Source: Cornus controversa (taxonomy: Eukaryota > Streptophyta > Magnoliopsida > Cornales > Cornaceae). Taken from it: 64,000 bases of DNA. The DNA lies in the NCBI GenBank assembly GCA_026545225.1, contig CM048849.1, forward strand, positions 13,213,541 to 13,277,540, in the 5' to 3' direction. Of this stretch, positions 1-12,420 are shown one piece after another. Below the pieces are notes generated by a model. The model was not told where the DNA came from, did not search any database, and worked only from the letters and a program-made list of their open reading frames with translations. A program made the position numbers and the translations under genes. How positions within the stretch are numbered: the stretch's first letter is position 1; every line of letters begins with the position of its first letter.

Positions 1-22
1 ATAACTGATGATTTTTTAGTGT

Positions 23-480
23 CTATAGAACGGTACCAAGATGTTTGGCATGATCCTCCTTTGATCTAGAATAATCTAGAATGTCATCGATGAAGACAAT
101 AAGAAATTGATCTAAATAGGCCTTGAACACTCTGTTCATCAGATCCATGAAGACAGTTGGGGCCTTTGTTAACCCAAAAGGAATAACCCAAAACTCATAA
201 GACCCATATCTGGTAAGGAAGGCTATCTTTGGCACATCCTACTCCCTAACTCAAAGCTGATGATACCTGAATCTCAAATCTATCATCGAGAAGTAGGTGG
301 CTCCCTTCAGCTAATCGAACAGATCATCAATCCTAGACAACGGGTACTTTTTGCGGATCAATAGGACTGTCGAGAATCTGAATCTACCAATGTCTATAGG
401 AATCTGACTACCGTGTTCCTGTAGAACTGTCTTAACCCCCAATGGCGTAGCTATGGTAAGTGGAGAACTACATGGTTGGA
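23..480 (-). pseudogene. Chromovirus 1 reverse transcriptase and protease remnant
   Basis: The segment 23-235 reads on the minus strand as a Ty3/gypsy reverse transcriptase palm: an aromatic-rich PFGL(T)KAP stretch, a DLMNRVF stretch and the FIDDIL catalytic box. Protease-like sequence lies to its right up to about 480. The same protein stretch recurs at 58970-59110 in the plus-strand copy. It is part of a fossil element and not a host gene. Confidence 0.85.
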
Positions 481-624
481 TGGCTATACTAGATAAGCTA
501 GCAAATGATATAGATACGAAAGAATGAGATGCACCAGTATTGAATAAAATATGACCAAACTACCATTGATCAAAAACATACCCTTAATTGCCTGAGTAGC
601 TTACACATGATATGACATAACGTT

Positions 625-861
625 TTAGACCCTTCCATAATACATCTGCTGACCAGGTTGCCCCACGGGCGGTGGCAAAGTGGGTAACGCTGGACGATGC
701 TGAGCCTGAATTTGTAGAACTTGTGGTACTGGCAAAGGTGGTTGTTGTCTCTGTCCTTTCTGACCAAGTTGTCCTTGATTGGTGTTAGGGCAATATTTAA
801 CTAAATGCCTCAGCTCACCACACCCATAATAGTTTCCTCTAAATACACCAGCAGGTCTCAA
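625..861 (-). pseudogene. Chromovirus 1 gag zinc-knuckle region
   Basis: The minus strand shows a CCHC-type zinc-knuckle remnant (spacing C-x2-C-x4-H-x4-C in the family) followed by a Gln/Pro-rich linker, as in gypsy Gag nucleocapsid segments. The sister copy at 57839-57892 has the same knuckle. In a living element this part of Gag packages the RNA genome. Confidence 0.75.
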
Positions 862-1297
862 TAGATTTCCCTATGACTGACCCTAACCTACCTACGGTAC
901 TACATTCCGTCTCTTGTGAGTAGAGGCTTCCCCTCTCTGAGCATCACCATTAGCTCTGTTCCTCTTCCATGGCTACTGCCCTGATGGTTTCCCCTATCAA
1001 ATTGTCTACAGCCATTTCCATTTATGTTCTCCACTATCTAACTAGTGGAGTCCCTGTAATGTCATTTCTCTCCCTTTCCTTTCTTGTAATCCTTTCTCGA
1101 CTAATAGTGCTGCAATGCAACATCAACCACTTGAGCATATGTAGTATAAGTTGGACAACACAAAATGACTTGTCAAATGGGCCAAATCAACCTATTCACA
1201 AAGCAGCACATCTTCTTTTCTTCAGTGTCCATCTCCTCAGGTGTAAACAACGATAAATTGGTAAACTCTAGCTCATACACTGCAATTGTCTTGTCCC

Positions 1298-1800
1298 CTA
1301 CTGTAAATCTAGAAATCTCCTATTTTTAGCTGCCCTCACTGCATATGGGAAATACTTAGCATCAAAACGGACTTGGAAATTTGCATAAGTCAACATAGTC
1401 CACTGTTCTAGGGTAGTCACCGACTCCCACCACTGTAATGCATCCACCACTAGCTTAAAACTAACTAGCATCTGTTTCTGTACTTCAGCGCACGTGATCA
1501 TGCAAAGATGGCGCTCAATGTCTTTCCTCCACTGATATGCTTTAGTCACCTCCATAGACCTCGAAAACTCCGACGGATTCCCTTTTGTGAAGGAATTTTG
1601 TACTCTCTCCCAAGTGTTGGGTTGTTCCACTGGTAATGGAACCTGTGCCATTCGCAGTGGCTGTTGAGGTGGCTACTGATTTTGAAGAGCAGTTGCCACT
1701 CTTGTAGTTACAGCTTGAGCAATAATGGTTGCCAAATTGGGGGGAGGTTCGTATTTCCACCCTGAGCATTATCCTGACCCTAGATTTGGTTCACACTCCT
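1298..1800 (-). pseudogene. Chromovirus 1 gag capsid region
   Basis: Minus-strand sequence at 1298-1651 encodes a retrotransposon Gag core: an AYQWRKDIERHL-like start, a middle with the ALQWWESV signature, and a C-terminal KYFP..VR..K.RRFLDLQ motif. The same signature is at 57170-57373. The Gln-rich, low-complexity N-terminus extends to about 1770. Gag would assemble the particle in a live element; this copy is a fossil. Confidence 0.82.
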
Positions 1801-1922
1801 CCTCCAATGGGGTGGCATCTAATGATGAAAAAGAAAAGTCTTTAGTACCCCAATAATAGATTAGAGTGTAATAAGTCTTATACTTAAGTTCTGCCTATTA
1901 GAATACGCAACGTGGAAGATAC

Positions 1923-3413
1923 TGATAAGCAATGAATATTGCATATTCAATATCCCTAAAATTATATGAATTAGTATCTTAGTAATATTTCTTTCATATT
2001 TTTATTAATAATTTTAATCTTTTTTATGATTTCAGGTGATTAAGGGCAATTCTGATTAATAATGGTGAAATCGGGCTACAAATGGTTCTCATTTAGTTAT
2101 TACTGAAGCGTGACCCATGAGAGATATGTTTATATTGAAGATCCAAAGCAAATGGACTGAAGAAATGAGCTGAAAATGAATTTAAATGAAGAAAAGGAGC
2201 ACGGGTCTATTCGTATTGAAGATTGGGCCAATTCAGGCCTAAAAAGTTCTAGACCCATTTTGGTATTCAGACCATAACTCCGCACACAATTGTCAAAATG
2301 ACCCAAACTTCATGTAGGTTGAAGGAAATTCAATTCTGTACAATTTCATATTTCATGAAAATTTCCTGAAACGGACGTCTTCAAAAACTTTCTGCCCTAT
2401 TTGCGCAGCTGCCACTTTGTGAGGCGCAAGTGCCATTTTCTTATACGCACTTGCCACTTTGGGGAGGCAAGGTATTCCATGGGCTTGGTTTCACAAATTA
2501 AAATGGTGAAAAGGGGGAAAAATTAGGTATTCTGGAGGTGAGAAATACAAAGAGATATAGAGAGGCAATTTGTGACGATTACGGGCGAGAAGATGACGAT
2601 TTTACCATCATTCAAGCCTGGACCTCTGGTCATGAGCGGCTAAACACCATTCCGGGGAAGTGATGTAACCCTAACCTGTATTTCAATATTTTAGTTGTAT
2701 TTTAATTTGGGAATTATTTAATTGTGCATTGATTGTATAACCAAGACATAAACAATAGCTGTGCTATTGGTTTTGATTTGAATGGATTATTTCATTGCAT
2801 ATTTACTTTTGTTCTTGTAGAATGAATACAATTTGCAGTGATTAGGGTTTGGTTCTTTTCAACTTCTCTAATTTTGTTAAGATAGGTTATACAATAGTTT
2901 TCACAGATCATTCAATTTAGAGTTTTTATAATTCGTACTATGCGAAGATGGGTTATTATATCATTAATTAGTCAGATGTATAGGCTATGATAAGCAAAGA
3001 TGAGTTATGCTTAATTGTATGTTGAATGAATCCTCTTGATAGAATTGAATTGGGCTTGTAGCCATTCTTTTCTGAATGCATAGATTAAACGTCCCAAATT
3101 AGTACAATTGTCATTGTCAGAGGTTAGTGGTGAAGTCAATTCCCAGGACTCTCTATCTCCAGGATCTATCATTTATTTTTGTCATTTAATTTTAGCATTT
3201 TAATTCAAAACAAAACAAATTCTTTTTGAATTAAATTAGACAAGATCTTGATAGCTTAACAACACAACCAACGCGGTCTCTGTGGGTTCGACCCTTACTC
3301 ACTGCTTTACTAATTTTAGTAGAGTATTTGTAGGTTTTATAAATTCTCTTTTGTCGAACTGTAAAACAACGATACTATTACATAATATTTTATCGTGTTT
3401 TGCACATCGAACA
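1923..3413 (-). mobile_element. Athila/Tat-type solo LTR, 1491 bp
   Basis: The segment starts TGATAAGCAATG and ends CATCGAACA. It is flanked by the 5-bp direct repeat GATAC (1918-1922 and 3414-3418). The LTR at 53413-54839 matches it, sharing its start, the GTGGGTTCGACCC block near the 3' end and the TTTTAGTAGAGTATTTGTAGG block. By its TG start and the position of that block it reads left to right, so its own sense is plus, opposite to the host element; the strand given here is that of the host. The unoccupied site can be read in reverse at about 56795-56815. No internal region remains, so it is a solo LTR. It is younger than the chromovirus that hosts it. Confidence 0.9.
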
Positions 3414-3458
3414 GATACCATACGATAGACCCTAAGGACCCGAGAATACTTGAACCTG

Positions 3459-3476
3459 AAATGTTCTAATACCAAC
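3459..3476 (-). other. Primer-binding site of chromovirus 1
   Basis: Next to the LTR end the minus strand reads GTTGGTATTAGAACATT, a decayed form of TTGGTATCAGAGC. That sequence is complementary to the 3' end of initiator tRNA-Met, the usual primer for plant Ty3/gypsy chromoviruses. Confidence 0.75.
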
Positions 3477-6014
3477 TAAAATACCCCCTACAAATTTCAC
3501 AGATGAGGTGGCTAGTCTGATACATAAAACATAAGGGATACCTACGACTGATAGTAACAAGCATATAATACAAGGACAAAATGAAAAGAAATATAAATAT
3601 TGGAAGGAAAGTCTATCTGAAGTAATAAAATGTTAAATAAAACAAAGTATGTGTCTGAGTACTACAACTTAGAAGTCCCGTAACCCAAGGACCCCTTAAC
3701 CAAAAAGAACAAGTGTAACTACCAAAGATTAAATAATCGAATAAGCAACGTCTCAATAGATTTTATATGTTGAACATGAAGAAAATAGTAGGTCCCTACT
3801 TTGAAAACTGGTGAGAAAAGATGTCTACCACAATCTACCAGCTCAAGACTCTATCCTCGTGATTGAACTGGCCTAGGACCTAAAATATCAACAAAGTGGG
3901 TTAAACCCACGAGCAAGTTCTCTCTACTACAACCCAATCAGAGAACCAGTAAACATACCTTCTATATGAGGGGCAAAAATATATATAAATATTTACAAAT
4001 CTAAATCCCTATCTATCTTATGTCTCCAAAATCGAAGTCGTCCAATATATCGTCCCAACCCAACCCCTATCAAAACAAATTTAGAATATATTCTCTAAGT
4101 TCAAACCAAAGGCACAAAATAAAATACCTTATTAAAACTAGGCAATCCTGACATGCCCCCTACAGTAACCTTAAATACCTTATTAGGTATTGGCAATCCT
4201 GACATGCCCTTTGACAATCCTTATATGCCTCCCTAACTAACCTTAAATACCTTATTAGGTATTAGGAATCCTGACATGCCCCCCTGGCAATCCATACATG
4301 CCTCCCTAACTAACCTATTAAACAAAAAAAAAAAGATCTAACCTACTTAAGTACATTAATCAATCTAGAAAAAATTCAATAACCACAATAAATATTGCAC
4401 AATTACACTAAATCCAAAATAATACAATGAAATCAAAAGCAGACAAATTAAAACAAATAAAAGAAAATAACACATAATCATGCCTACAATGGGACTTAAT
4501 CATCAAGGGTACTTAAGCCTAGCTCCGAACTAAGTTTCCATGCATAAGCTATCTTAAAAGGATTAAAACATTATTCTGAAATTTTCAACAATTTTCGACA
4601 ATTCATAAATACCAAAAAAAATAAAAGAATTTAAAATTTCCCATTTGAAGCACACTTTTTATACTAGTTCTATAACAAGGGAAGTGTATTTCACTATGAA
4701 ATTTAAAACTCATGCTTATTCTACCCCTAAAAGGTTAGTTTAAATTTTTGGGAATTTTCTAGAATTCCAAAGTAATTTTAAAAAATATTATTTCCTATTT
4801 TCTACATTTAAAAATGATTTAAAAATTAAAAAAATATATTAAAATATTTTGGACTGAATTGGGCCAGTGGGTGGGGTCGACGAGTGGGACCGGACAAAAA
4901 AATTTTCGGTTCTTGCCAGCCACTGGAATTTGGCGCACATGCCCCCATGCATTAGCGGCGCACATAGGCGACACATATGCGCTGGGCTTCTTCCCCAGCG
5001 TGTTGCCGTGCCCTTTTCGGTGACCCCCCAGCCACCTTTTGCCTCAATTTTTGCGCCATTCTTCTCCTCTCGACGTAGGCTACCTATTGGTGTGAAAAGC
5101 CCCAACAATGGTCCGAATTGAAAACCTCCAATTCACAAGTTTTAGGGTTCTTCAACAAAATTTTAAAAATTAAACTCAAATTTCTCCATAGTCTAATTTT
5201 GAATGTTCAAGGGTCATTTACTCAAACAAGAACGACACGAAAAGGCACAAATTAACAACCTTACACAACCACAGATTCGTACTCAAACATCTCTACACAT
5301 ACAACAAATATATATGTGTGTATATATATATACATGTATATATATGTATATATATCCCTACCCATGTATTCATTTACCATAACAATTTCATAGATTCTTT
5401 CAATAGAAAATAACCAGACCAATATAACCAATTTATACTCGCAAAAATATGATTAAACAACGAAAACTTACACTACGAATACAGATTCAAAGGGGAGAGA
5501 AGGCATCCCAATGAATTGCTCCATCTCTCCTTCGCTCTTGCGTCTACGTTCTTTCAGTCTCTGTACGTGAAAATGACAGAAACCCTAACCCCCTTTTCTT
5601 TTCTTTTCCCTCTTTTTTTTTTAAATTTTTTTTACTAAGAATCAAACATAATAATACAAAGAGAAAAATAAATATAATAAACCCTAGCCCATCAAAATAA
5701 ATATACACCTAGCCCAACCATTCTAGCCCAACTCATCCTAAACCCAAATCCTCCCTAACCCAATCAATATAATTAAAATAAAAGAAAAACAAAAACTTAG
5801 TTTAACTAGTTTAACTAAAATTAAGATAAAAATAAAAATAAACTAAACAAAAATATTTAAAACACTCCCTAAATAGTTTAGGCACTCAAAATAATTCAAA
5901 GCACTGTTAAAAAAAAATAATTTAAACACACAAACATTTAAAGCACCTTATAAATAACTTAACTCCAAAGCATTTAAATTAAAGTAAATAACCTCAAAAT
6001 TATGGAGTATTACA
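3477..6014 (-). repeat. 5' LTR of chromovirus 1, about 2.5 kb
   Basis: On the plus strand the LTR runs from (t)AAATACCCCC, the complement of the 3' end, to ATGGAGTATTACA, the complement of the TGTAATACYCC start. It contains the family's ACATGCC/TACCTTATTAGGTA minisatellite at about 4146-4310 in a short form, a GC-rich segment at 4860-5110, a TA-rich microsatellite at 5305-5355 and an AT-rich U3. Short reading frames in the GC-rich segment (4839-5121) have no recognisable product and recur only as LTR sequence in the sister copies. Confidence 0.85.
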
Positions 6015-7022
6015 GTTAGAGGTTCTTGTTCCACATTATATTGAAGGTTTAAAAGGGTAAATATGAAATGCTATCAACAGCTTAAGCTTTTAAGTCAGAG
6101 GACAAGCTTCCAGCTGTAAATAAATGGCATGTAGTAGATAAATCAATAGAGGTCTATTCATTTAACTCAGAGTGACATGACACTGCTGTTATCTATTATG
6201 TCTCTAATTCAATTGTTATGAATGTTTTGGGGTCTAAGGGATTGTAATCATTGTCCAACAAGGAATCGGGTTTAGGGGTCTATAAATAGATGCCTAAGGT
6301 ATGGTTGAGACTTATGAGTTGAGAAAGATGTAACCTCATGAGATAGTTGATGGATAGAGAGAGTTACATGTTTCGTAGAATGAAACACTGAGGGCGAGGG
6401 TGAGTCTCGTGAATTGGTACATGGAGAAGAGCTCTAGGACAATAGCTTATGTACATGGTCCAGTTTTGTGTATTCTCTACTATTGTAATATTTCTCTAGA
6501 ATTGTAATGGAATATCTTATCATTCGCGGACGTAGGCCAGGTTGTGCTGAACCACTTATATCTTGTGTTTTGTGTGAGATTGGTTATAATTTATTTTTGC
6601 ACTTCTGCTGTTCCCAATAAGTGGTATCAGAGCTGATGGTTCATGTTAGGACATTCAACCTTTATTCAAAAAATATTTAGAAAACACAAGAAGTTTCAAC
6701 TAGTGCTACAATATATTTCAATTGTAGGTGGAGTCAATCAATCGATTTGTTTGGTCACAATAGTCAGAAAATTATGATGAATTACATGGCATGGAGCTCG
6801 AGTAGCATACAATTGGGACAATCAGAGTTGTGCGAGATTGAAGCCATATGAGTGTCCAATTCAATGTTGTGGAAAGCGATGATTGACGTGATAGAATTTG
6901 AGCAAAGGTGGAGATTGTTATGTACTATGTCTCTAATTCTAGTCTAAAAAGTATTTCTATTTTAAAGTTGTATATTATTACATAATTTCTTATTAGAAAA
7001 TTTTTGCGGTCCAAGGGATTGT
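6015..7022 (+). mobile_element. Short non-autonomous Ty1/copia-type element
   Basis: The 5' LTR (6015 to about 6618) starts GTTAGAGGTTCTTG and has a TATAAATAGATG box near 6281. It is followed by the primer-binding site AGTGGTATCAGAGC (6619-6632), only about 280 bp of internal sequence, then the polypurine tract AAAGGTGGAGATTG ahead of 6917. A partial 3' LTR follows to about 7022; it shares CTATGTCTCTAATTC and GGGATTGTAATC with the 5' LTR. No coding sequence remains, and it would have depended on a helper element. The same LTR start is found inverted at about 38955-39170. Confidence 0.72.
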
Positions 7023-7390
7023 AATCCTTAAACACTCCATGTGTGTGCTCTCACAAAAATATAAACAAAGAATTTTGGAAAAAATCATTTGCAAAAAAAA
7101 TATCTCAATATTTTTTCTTTCAATAATATGAATTTCTGTTCAGTTGAAAGATTAATGAGAGAAAACAATATGAGGTTTTTATAGAGATTAAAAACCATAA
7201 TTTTCTTTTTAAAAAATTTAAAATTCAATAGGAAACAAGTCCCAACATTTTAGGAAAGTTATGGGTCAAATATAGGTCAAAACAAGAAAAAACAAGCGAA
7301 ATCCCGCGGACCAAGACTTGGACCAGGCCAGCCTTTTCTTGGAGCAGTCCATGTCCTATAGCAAACTTATGTAAAGATGCTGAAACCTCT

Positions 7391-8261
7391 TGAAATATCC
7401 TCTACAATTTAACGCATGAGATGGCTAGTCTCACACATAAAAAAGAGGGGATACCTATATCTAATAACATACAAGCATAGAATACAAGGGAAAAATAAAA
7501 AGAATTATAAATGTTGAAAGGAAAGTCAATTGAAATAAATAATAATGTTAAATAATCATAATACGAGTCTAAACAATATAACTTGGAAGTCCCATAACTC
7601 AAGGACCCCTTATCCAAAAATCATAAAAGTAAATACTTTATGAAAAGATCTAAGTTCTGGTAAGGAATAGATGACTGCCATACTCTACGAACTTCACACT
7701 CTAGCCTCGAGGTGGAAACTGTCTGGGACCTAAAATATCAATAAAGAGGATTAAACTCACGAGCAAGTTCCCTCTACTACCACCCAACAGAGGACCGATA
7801 AATATACCCTCTATATAAGGGAACAATAAGACATATAGATATAACATACCCTTCTATCATCTAATCTCCTGTCCTAGAAATAATTTATTACTATGTTTTG
7901 AACCAACCCATCCATTATCACAATAGAGGTAGAACAAGTTTCTAAGTTCGAACAAGTGGCAATCCTAACATGCCTGAACACATAACGAAATTTCTTATTA
8001 AGTATTAGGTAACCTTACATGCCTATACCCATATTTTATTAATACCTTATTAGGTATTGGGTAATCGTGACATGCCCCCAAATATAATGTACAGATACCT
8101 TATTAGGAATTAGGCAATCTTGACATGCTTCCAAATATAATGTACAGATACCTTATTAGGTATTAGGCAATCATGACATGCCACCAAATATAATGTACAG
8201 ATACTAGAGCAAGAACAACCATAGATTCATGTTCATACGAATTTCATGCTTGTATATACAT

Positions 8262-8308
<47 letters not shown>

Positions 8309-8972
8309 ATACAGCTACATATATTTACAGGAATCTTTCAAACGAAATTTATCTAAGAAAAAAAATAGAATTCCATACTACAATTCATATTCATATAGAA
8401 CTCTATACATAAATATATGCACATATATACAATCAAACAACACTAAATTAATCTATGTTTACAATTTTGAAGGGCACGTGAAGAGATTGAACTTGCCTTA
8501 TGATTTTGAGCAAAATCATCTTCTTTCCCTTTTTATGGCATTTACTATTGTCTCTCTGTCTGTGCGTAAAAACTCTCTAGGAACTACTGAACCCTAATTT
8601 TATTTTCTCTTTATTCTATTTTTTTTCTAGAAAAACTAAAATAATACCTAAATAATTAAAATAAATAAATATAAATATATTTAGCCCACCTATATATAAA
8701 TATATATAACCCAACCTGAAAATAATTAAAAAATAAAAGGAAATGCTGTCCAAGAACCCACATATTTTATTTAAGAGAAAATTTTACATTTAAAACAAAT
8801 ATTTCAGAAACATTTAAAATCAATCAACACTTTACAACAAATCAAACATTCACATTAAACAAAAAGAACATGCATTAAAAAAATTAACTAAAACATTTAA
8901 AACGCTATAAAAATAAACAATTTAAATGATTAAAAACCCAATTTAAATATCCTCAAATTATGGGGTATTACA
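7391..8972 (-). repeat. 3' LTR of chromovirus 2
   Basis: The LTR reads TGAAATATCC at its left edge and TATGGGGTATTACA at its right edge (plus strand), the inverted form of the family's TGTAATACCCC...GGTATTTCA. Minisatellite units with TACCTTATTAGGTA lie at about 7960-8205. A (TA) microsatellite lies at 8268-8307. The short frame at 8229-8597 is a microsatellite by-product. Confidence 0.88.
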
Positions 8973-8990
8973 TTTTCCCCCTTAAAAAGA
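8973..8990 (-). other. Polypurine tract of chromovirus 2
   Basis: The minus strand reads CTCTTTTTAAGGGGGAAAAT directly before the LTR start TGTAATACCCC. This is the expected plus-strand priming site for a Ty3/gypsy element and fixes the 3' LTR boundary. Confidence 0.8.
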
Positions 8991-9008
8991 GGAATATGTC
9001 CTCAGAAT

Positions 9009-10420
9009 TCACCTCATACTTGAAATAAAAATCTTTGGATGCTTTGCCTTTATTTCATCATCCCTTTCCCAAGTGAACTCTGTCTCATTGTGGTGGCTCC
9101 ATTGAACCCGAACTAAAGGAATAGTCTTGGAACGAATGACCTGATTCCTACGGTCAAGAATACAGTAAGCTTGCTCCACATATGTTGCATCTGGCTGCAA
9201 CTCAATCTCCCAACCTTAATGTGATGATAAGTATCGTCATCCCTAAGGAATTTTCGTAATATAGACACATGAAAAACATTATGCACCCTGTGCATTATGT
9301 TTGGTAACGCCAATCTATACGCTACTGCCACGATCCTGTCAGAAATTATAAAAGGACCCATAAAACGAGGCGACAACCTTCCCTTTTTCCCAAATCACAT
9401 TACTCCCTTCATAGGAGAAACCTTAAGTAAAACTTGATCCCCCACATTAAACTCTAATGCTCGAGTTCTCCAATCAGCATAACTCTACTGTCTACTCAGA
9501 GCAGTCCGTATACAGTCTCTAATAAGAGCAACTTTCTTAGATGTATCCTTAACGAATTCAAGACCCAAGAATCTAGACTCTACGACCTCCAACCAATATA
9601 TAGGTGACCTACATGGGCGCCTATACAAAACCTCGAATGGTGCCATACCAACAGTCTTTTGATAACTATTGTTATAAGCAAACTTAATGAGTGGCAAATA
9701 ACTATCACAGTGACCTTTGAAGTCAAGTATACATGCTCATAACATATCCTCCAGAATCTGATTAACCCTCTCAGTCTGACTATCAGTATGAGGGTGATAG
9801 GCTATACTGAGATGTAGAGCTGTATCTATAGCCTACTGAAAACTCTACCAAAGTCTTCGGATCTCTATTTGATATATTGGACAAATGTATACCATAAAGC
9901 TTCGCTATCTTTGCAATGTAAAGCTTTGCGTACTCTCTAAGGTGTAATTAGAGCAAACTGGCAAGAAATGGGTTGATTTTGTCAGCCTGCCTATTATAAC
10001 CCAAATAGCATCATGATTCCACTATGAGGTGGGAAGCTCCACAAAAAGGTCCATAGAAATACTATGCCACTTCCACCTCGATATAGGCAGTGACAGCAAA
10101 GATCCTGGCGGTCTCTAGTGATCAATCTTGATCATTTGACAAGTGTTACATATAGAGACAAATATAACAATGTCCTTTTCATGCCTGCCCACCAAAACTA
10201 TCATTTCATGTCTTTGTACATTTTATCCCTTTTTGGGTGTACCAAAAAATGCAAACTATGGGCCTCATTCATCACTGCCCTCCTCAAATCATCTTTGGAG
10301 GAACCACTAACCGTCCCTTGTATCGCAATCCTCCATCCGTACCCACTGTATAAATGGTATTTCTCCATATTTCAAATCAGCCACCTCCTCTATGCACTGC
10401 GAGTCAGTAAATTGACCTAA
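9009..10420 (-). pseudogene. Chromovirus 2 integrase and chromodomain
   Basis: Going 5' to 3' on the minus strand: a decayed zinc-binding and catalytic-core region (about 9700-10420); the C-terminal core (9485-9697) with a SYQKTVGMAPFEVLYRRPCRSP stretch typical of gypsy integrases; a GPF.I..RI..VAYRLALP module (9113-9376); and a chromodomain-like tail (9009-9200) with ILDRRNQVIRSKTIPLVRVQW and an aromatic-rich end. The chromodomain-type tail places the family among chromoviruses, probably Tekay-like. In that group the tail guides integration into chromatin. Confidence 0.85.
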
Positions 10421-10543
10421 AATTACCTTCCGAATGATAGTAGGTGTAACCACTACACATGTTACAAAAGCATCAGCTAAGTCATCAACGCTTCTCAAAT
10501 CATTCCATTCTATTTCAAATAAAGCTGAAAGACTAGCATATGG

Positions 10544-11280
10544 TCAGTGACTAAGTGCTTTAGTTATTACATTCGCTTTCCTTGGGTGGTATTGGATGGA
10601 AGAGTGATAATCTTTCACAAATTCCAACCACCTACACTGCCTCAAATTTATCTCCTTCTGTGAGAACAAATATTGCAAATTCTTATGGTCACTGAACAAT
10701 CTAAAAGTCTCCCCCAAAAGATAATGCCACCAGATTCTCAAGGCAATGACCACAACTGCTAACTCCAAATCATGAGTTGTGTAATTAAGCTTGTGAGGAT
10801 TAAGCTTACGTGAATTGTATGATATTGGCCTCTTTTCCTGCATCAACACACATCCTAAACCCGATAATGACTCATCGGTATAGACCAAGTACTCAATACC
10901 TCTCTGAAGGGTAGCTAGAACAGGTACACTTGTCAACCTGCTCTTCAACTCATCAAATGCCGCCTGGCAAGATTCATCCCAAATAAAAGGCACACATTTT
11001 TTAGTCAAATAGGTGAGTGGCTAGCAATCTTGGAGAAGCCCTGAATGAACCTACGATAATAACCACGTAACCCCAAAAAACTACGAATCTCCGTGGGTGA
11101 GGTTAACTACCCCCACTCCAACACGGCCGACACCTTACTTGGATCAACTACTATCCCCTTCTCATATACTACCTGACCAAAGAACTTTACCTCCCTCTGC
11201 CAGAAATCACATTTCTCAAACTTTGCATATGACTGGTGTTCTCTCAGTGTCTATAGAACAATACTAAGATGTCTGGCGTA
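10544..11280 (-). pseudogene. Chromovirus 2 RNase H and reverse transcriptase tail
   Basis: 10544-11008 on the minus strand encodes a Ty3/gypsy RNase H domain. It shows the VYTDES strand, [15 protein letters not shown] with the catalytic-region acid, [14 protein letters not shown] and the [18 protein letters not shown] end. Reverse transcriptase thumb sequence follows to about 11280. The fragment is old but well conserved in this stretch. Confidence 0.85.
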
Positions 11281-11484
11281 ATCCTCCTTTGACATAAAAA
11301 TAGGCTTGGTGCTTGGAGCTAAATAAATCACAAAGTCTATCTCTCGACTCGGTGGTAACCCTAGAATTTTTTGAAAGACATCCTGAAAGTCTCATACCAC
11401 TAGAATGGAATTCATAGAAACTATAATTCCCTCTGGAGACTCCTCACTAATAAAGAATAGATGAGTACTAGACCCTCCATTTGA

Positions 11485-11870
11485 TTACGGCATAACAAAC
11501 AAATATATCCTCTGACCCTGTATGACAAAAATAATTGTCTTATCATAACAATTAACTTGGGCATAATAATACGATAACTGATTCATCTTGAATATGACAT
11601 CATATGAATTCATATCTAGGACCAATAGGTCCGCCAAGAACCTGAGTCTGCCAATGTTTATAGTGACCTGACTACAGCGTTCCCATAAAATTGTACTAAC
11701 CCCCAATGGTGTGGCAATACTGAATGAAGAACTACTCGGCTGAATGACTATACCCGATCATCTAACAAATGATAGAGATACAAAAGAATGGGATGCACCA
11801 GCATCGAATAAAATACGACCCAGTTTACCATTGATCAGAAACATAGCATCAATTGCCTAAGGAGCCTGCA
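11485..11870 (-). pseudogene. Chromovirus 2 aspartic protease region
   Basis: Minus-strand sequence matches the protease downstream half seen at 58200-58400: GVSTILWERCSQVTI, LRFLADLLVLDMNSYDVI and a L/W-rich end. The retropepsin core lies upstream at about 11790-11870. This region is a fossil and the product is not functional here. Confidence 0.75.
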
Positions 11871-11929
11871 CATCATATGGCATGATGTTGTAAACCCTCC
11901 CATAGTGCATCTGCTGAATAGATTGCCCT

Positions 11930-12420
11930 GCTATTTCCATGTTTCTTTTCCACTGTCTAACTAGCGGAGTATCTTTCATTTTGTTTCTCCCCCTGTCCTT
12001 TCTTGTAATCCTTCCTCATCTGACAGTGTTACAATGCAGTATCAACCACTTGAGCATAAGTAGAATAAGCTGAATTACCCACAATGACCTGTCAAGTAGG
12101 CCAAATCAAACCATTCACAAAACAGCTCATCTTCTTCTCTTCAGTGTTCACCTCTTTAGGTGCAAACAAAGATTAATTGGTGAACTCCTACTCATACCCT
12201 CTGACTGTCTTATCCCTTTCCTGTAAGTCCAAGAACTCCCTCTTGTGAAAGAATTTTGAATCCTTTCCCAACTGTTAGGCTGCTCCATTGGTAATGGAAC
12301 ATGCTCCATCTGCAATGGTTGCTGATTATGAGGAGCAGTGGCCACTTCAGTAGCTACAACCTGAGCAATTTTCAATCCTGAACATTGTCCTACCAAGGTC
12401 TTGGTTCACACTTCTCCTTA
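11930..12420 (-). pseudogene. Chromovirus 2 gag remnant
   Basis: The segment matches the gag C-terminal half and N-terminal Gln-rich part of copies 1 and 3 (a QNSFTRG-like string, PLQMEHVPLPMEQPN). It is shorter than the gag of the sister copies. The primer-binding site and LTR follow to the right. Confidence 0.7.

Larger units (their letters stand above)
1..6014 (-). mobile_element. Ty3/gypsy chromovirus copy 1, left end outside window
   Basis: Minus-strand LTR retrotransposon read from its 5' LTR (3477-6014) through primer-binding site, gag, zinc knuckle and reverse transcriptase to the window edge. It belongs to the same family as the elements at 7391-18780 and 54840-61306, with matching gag, LTR ends and leader sequence. 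It is broken, with many breaks. A later Athila/Tat-type solo LTR (1923-3413) sits in its leader. Its right end abuts a copia LTR start at 6015, so it probably inserted into that LTR. The clade is probably Tekay-like, judged from the chromodomain in the sister copies. Confidence 0.88.
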
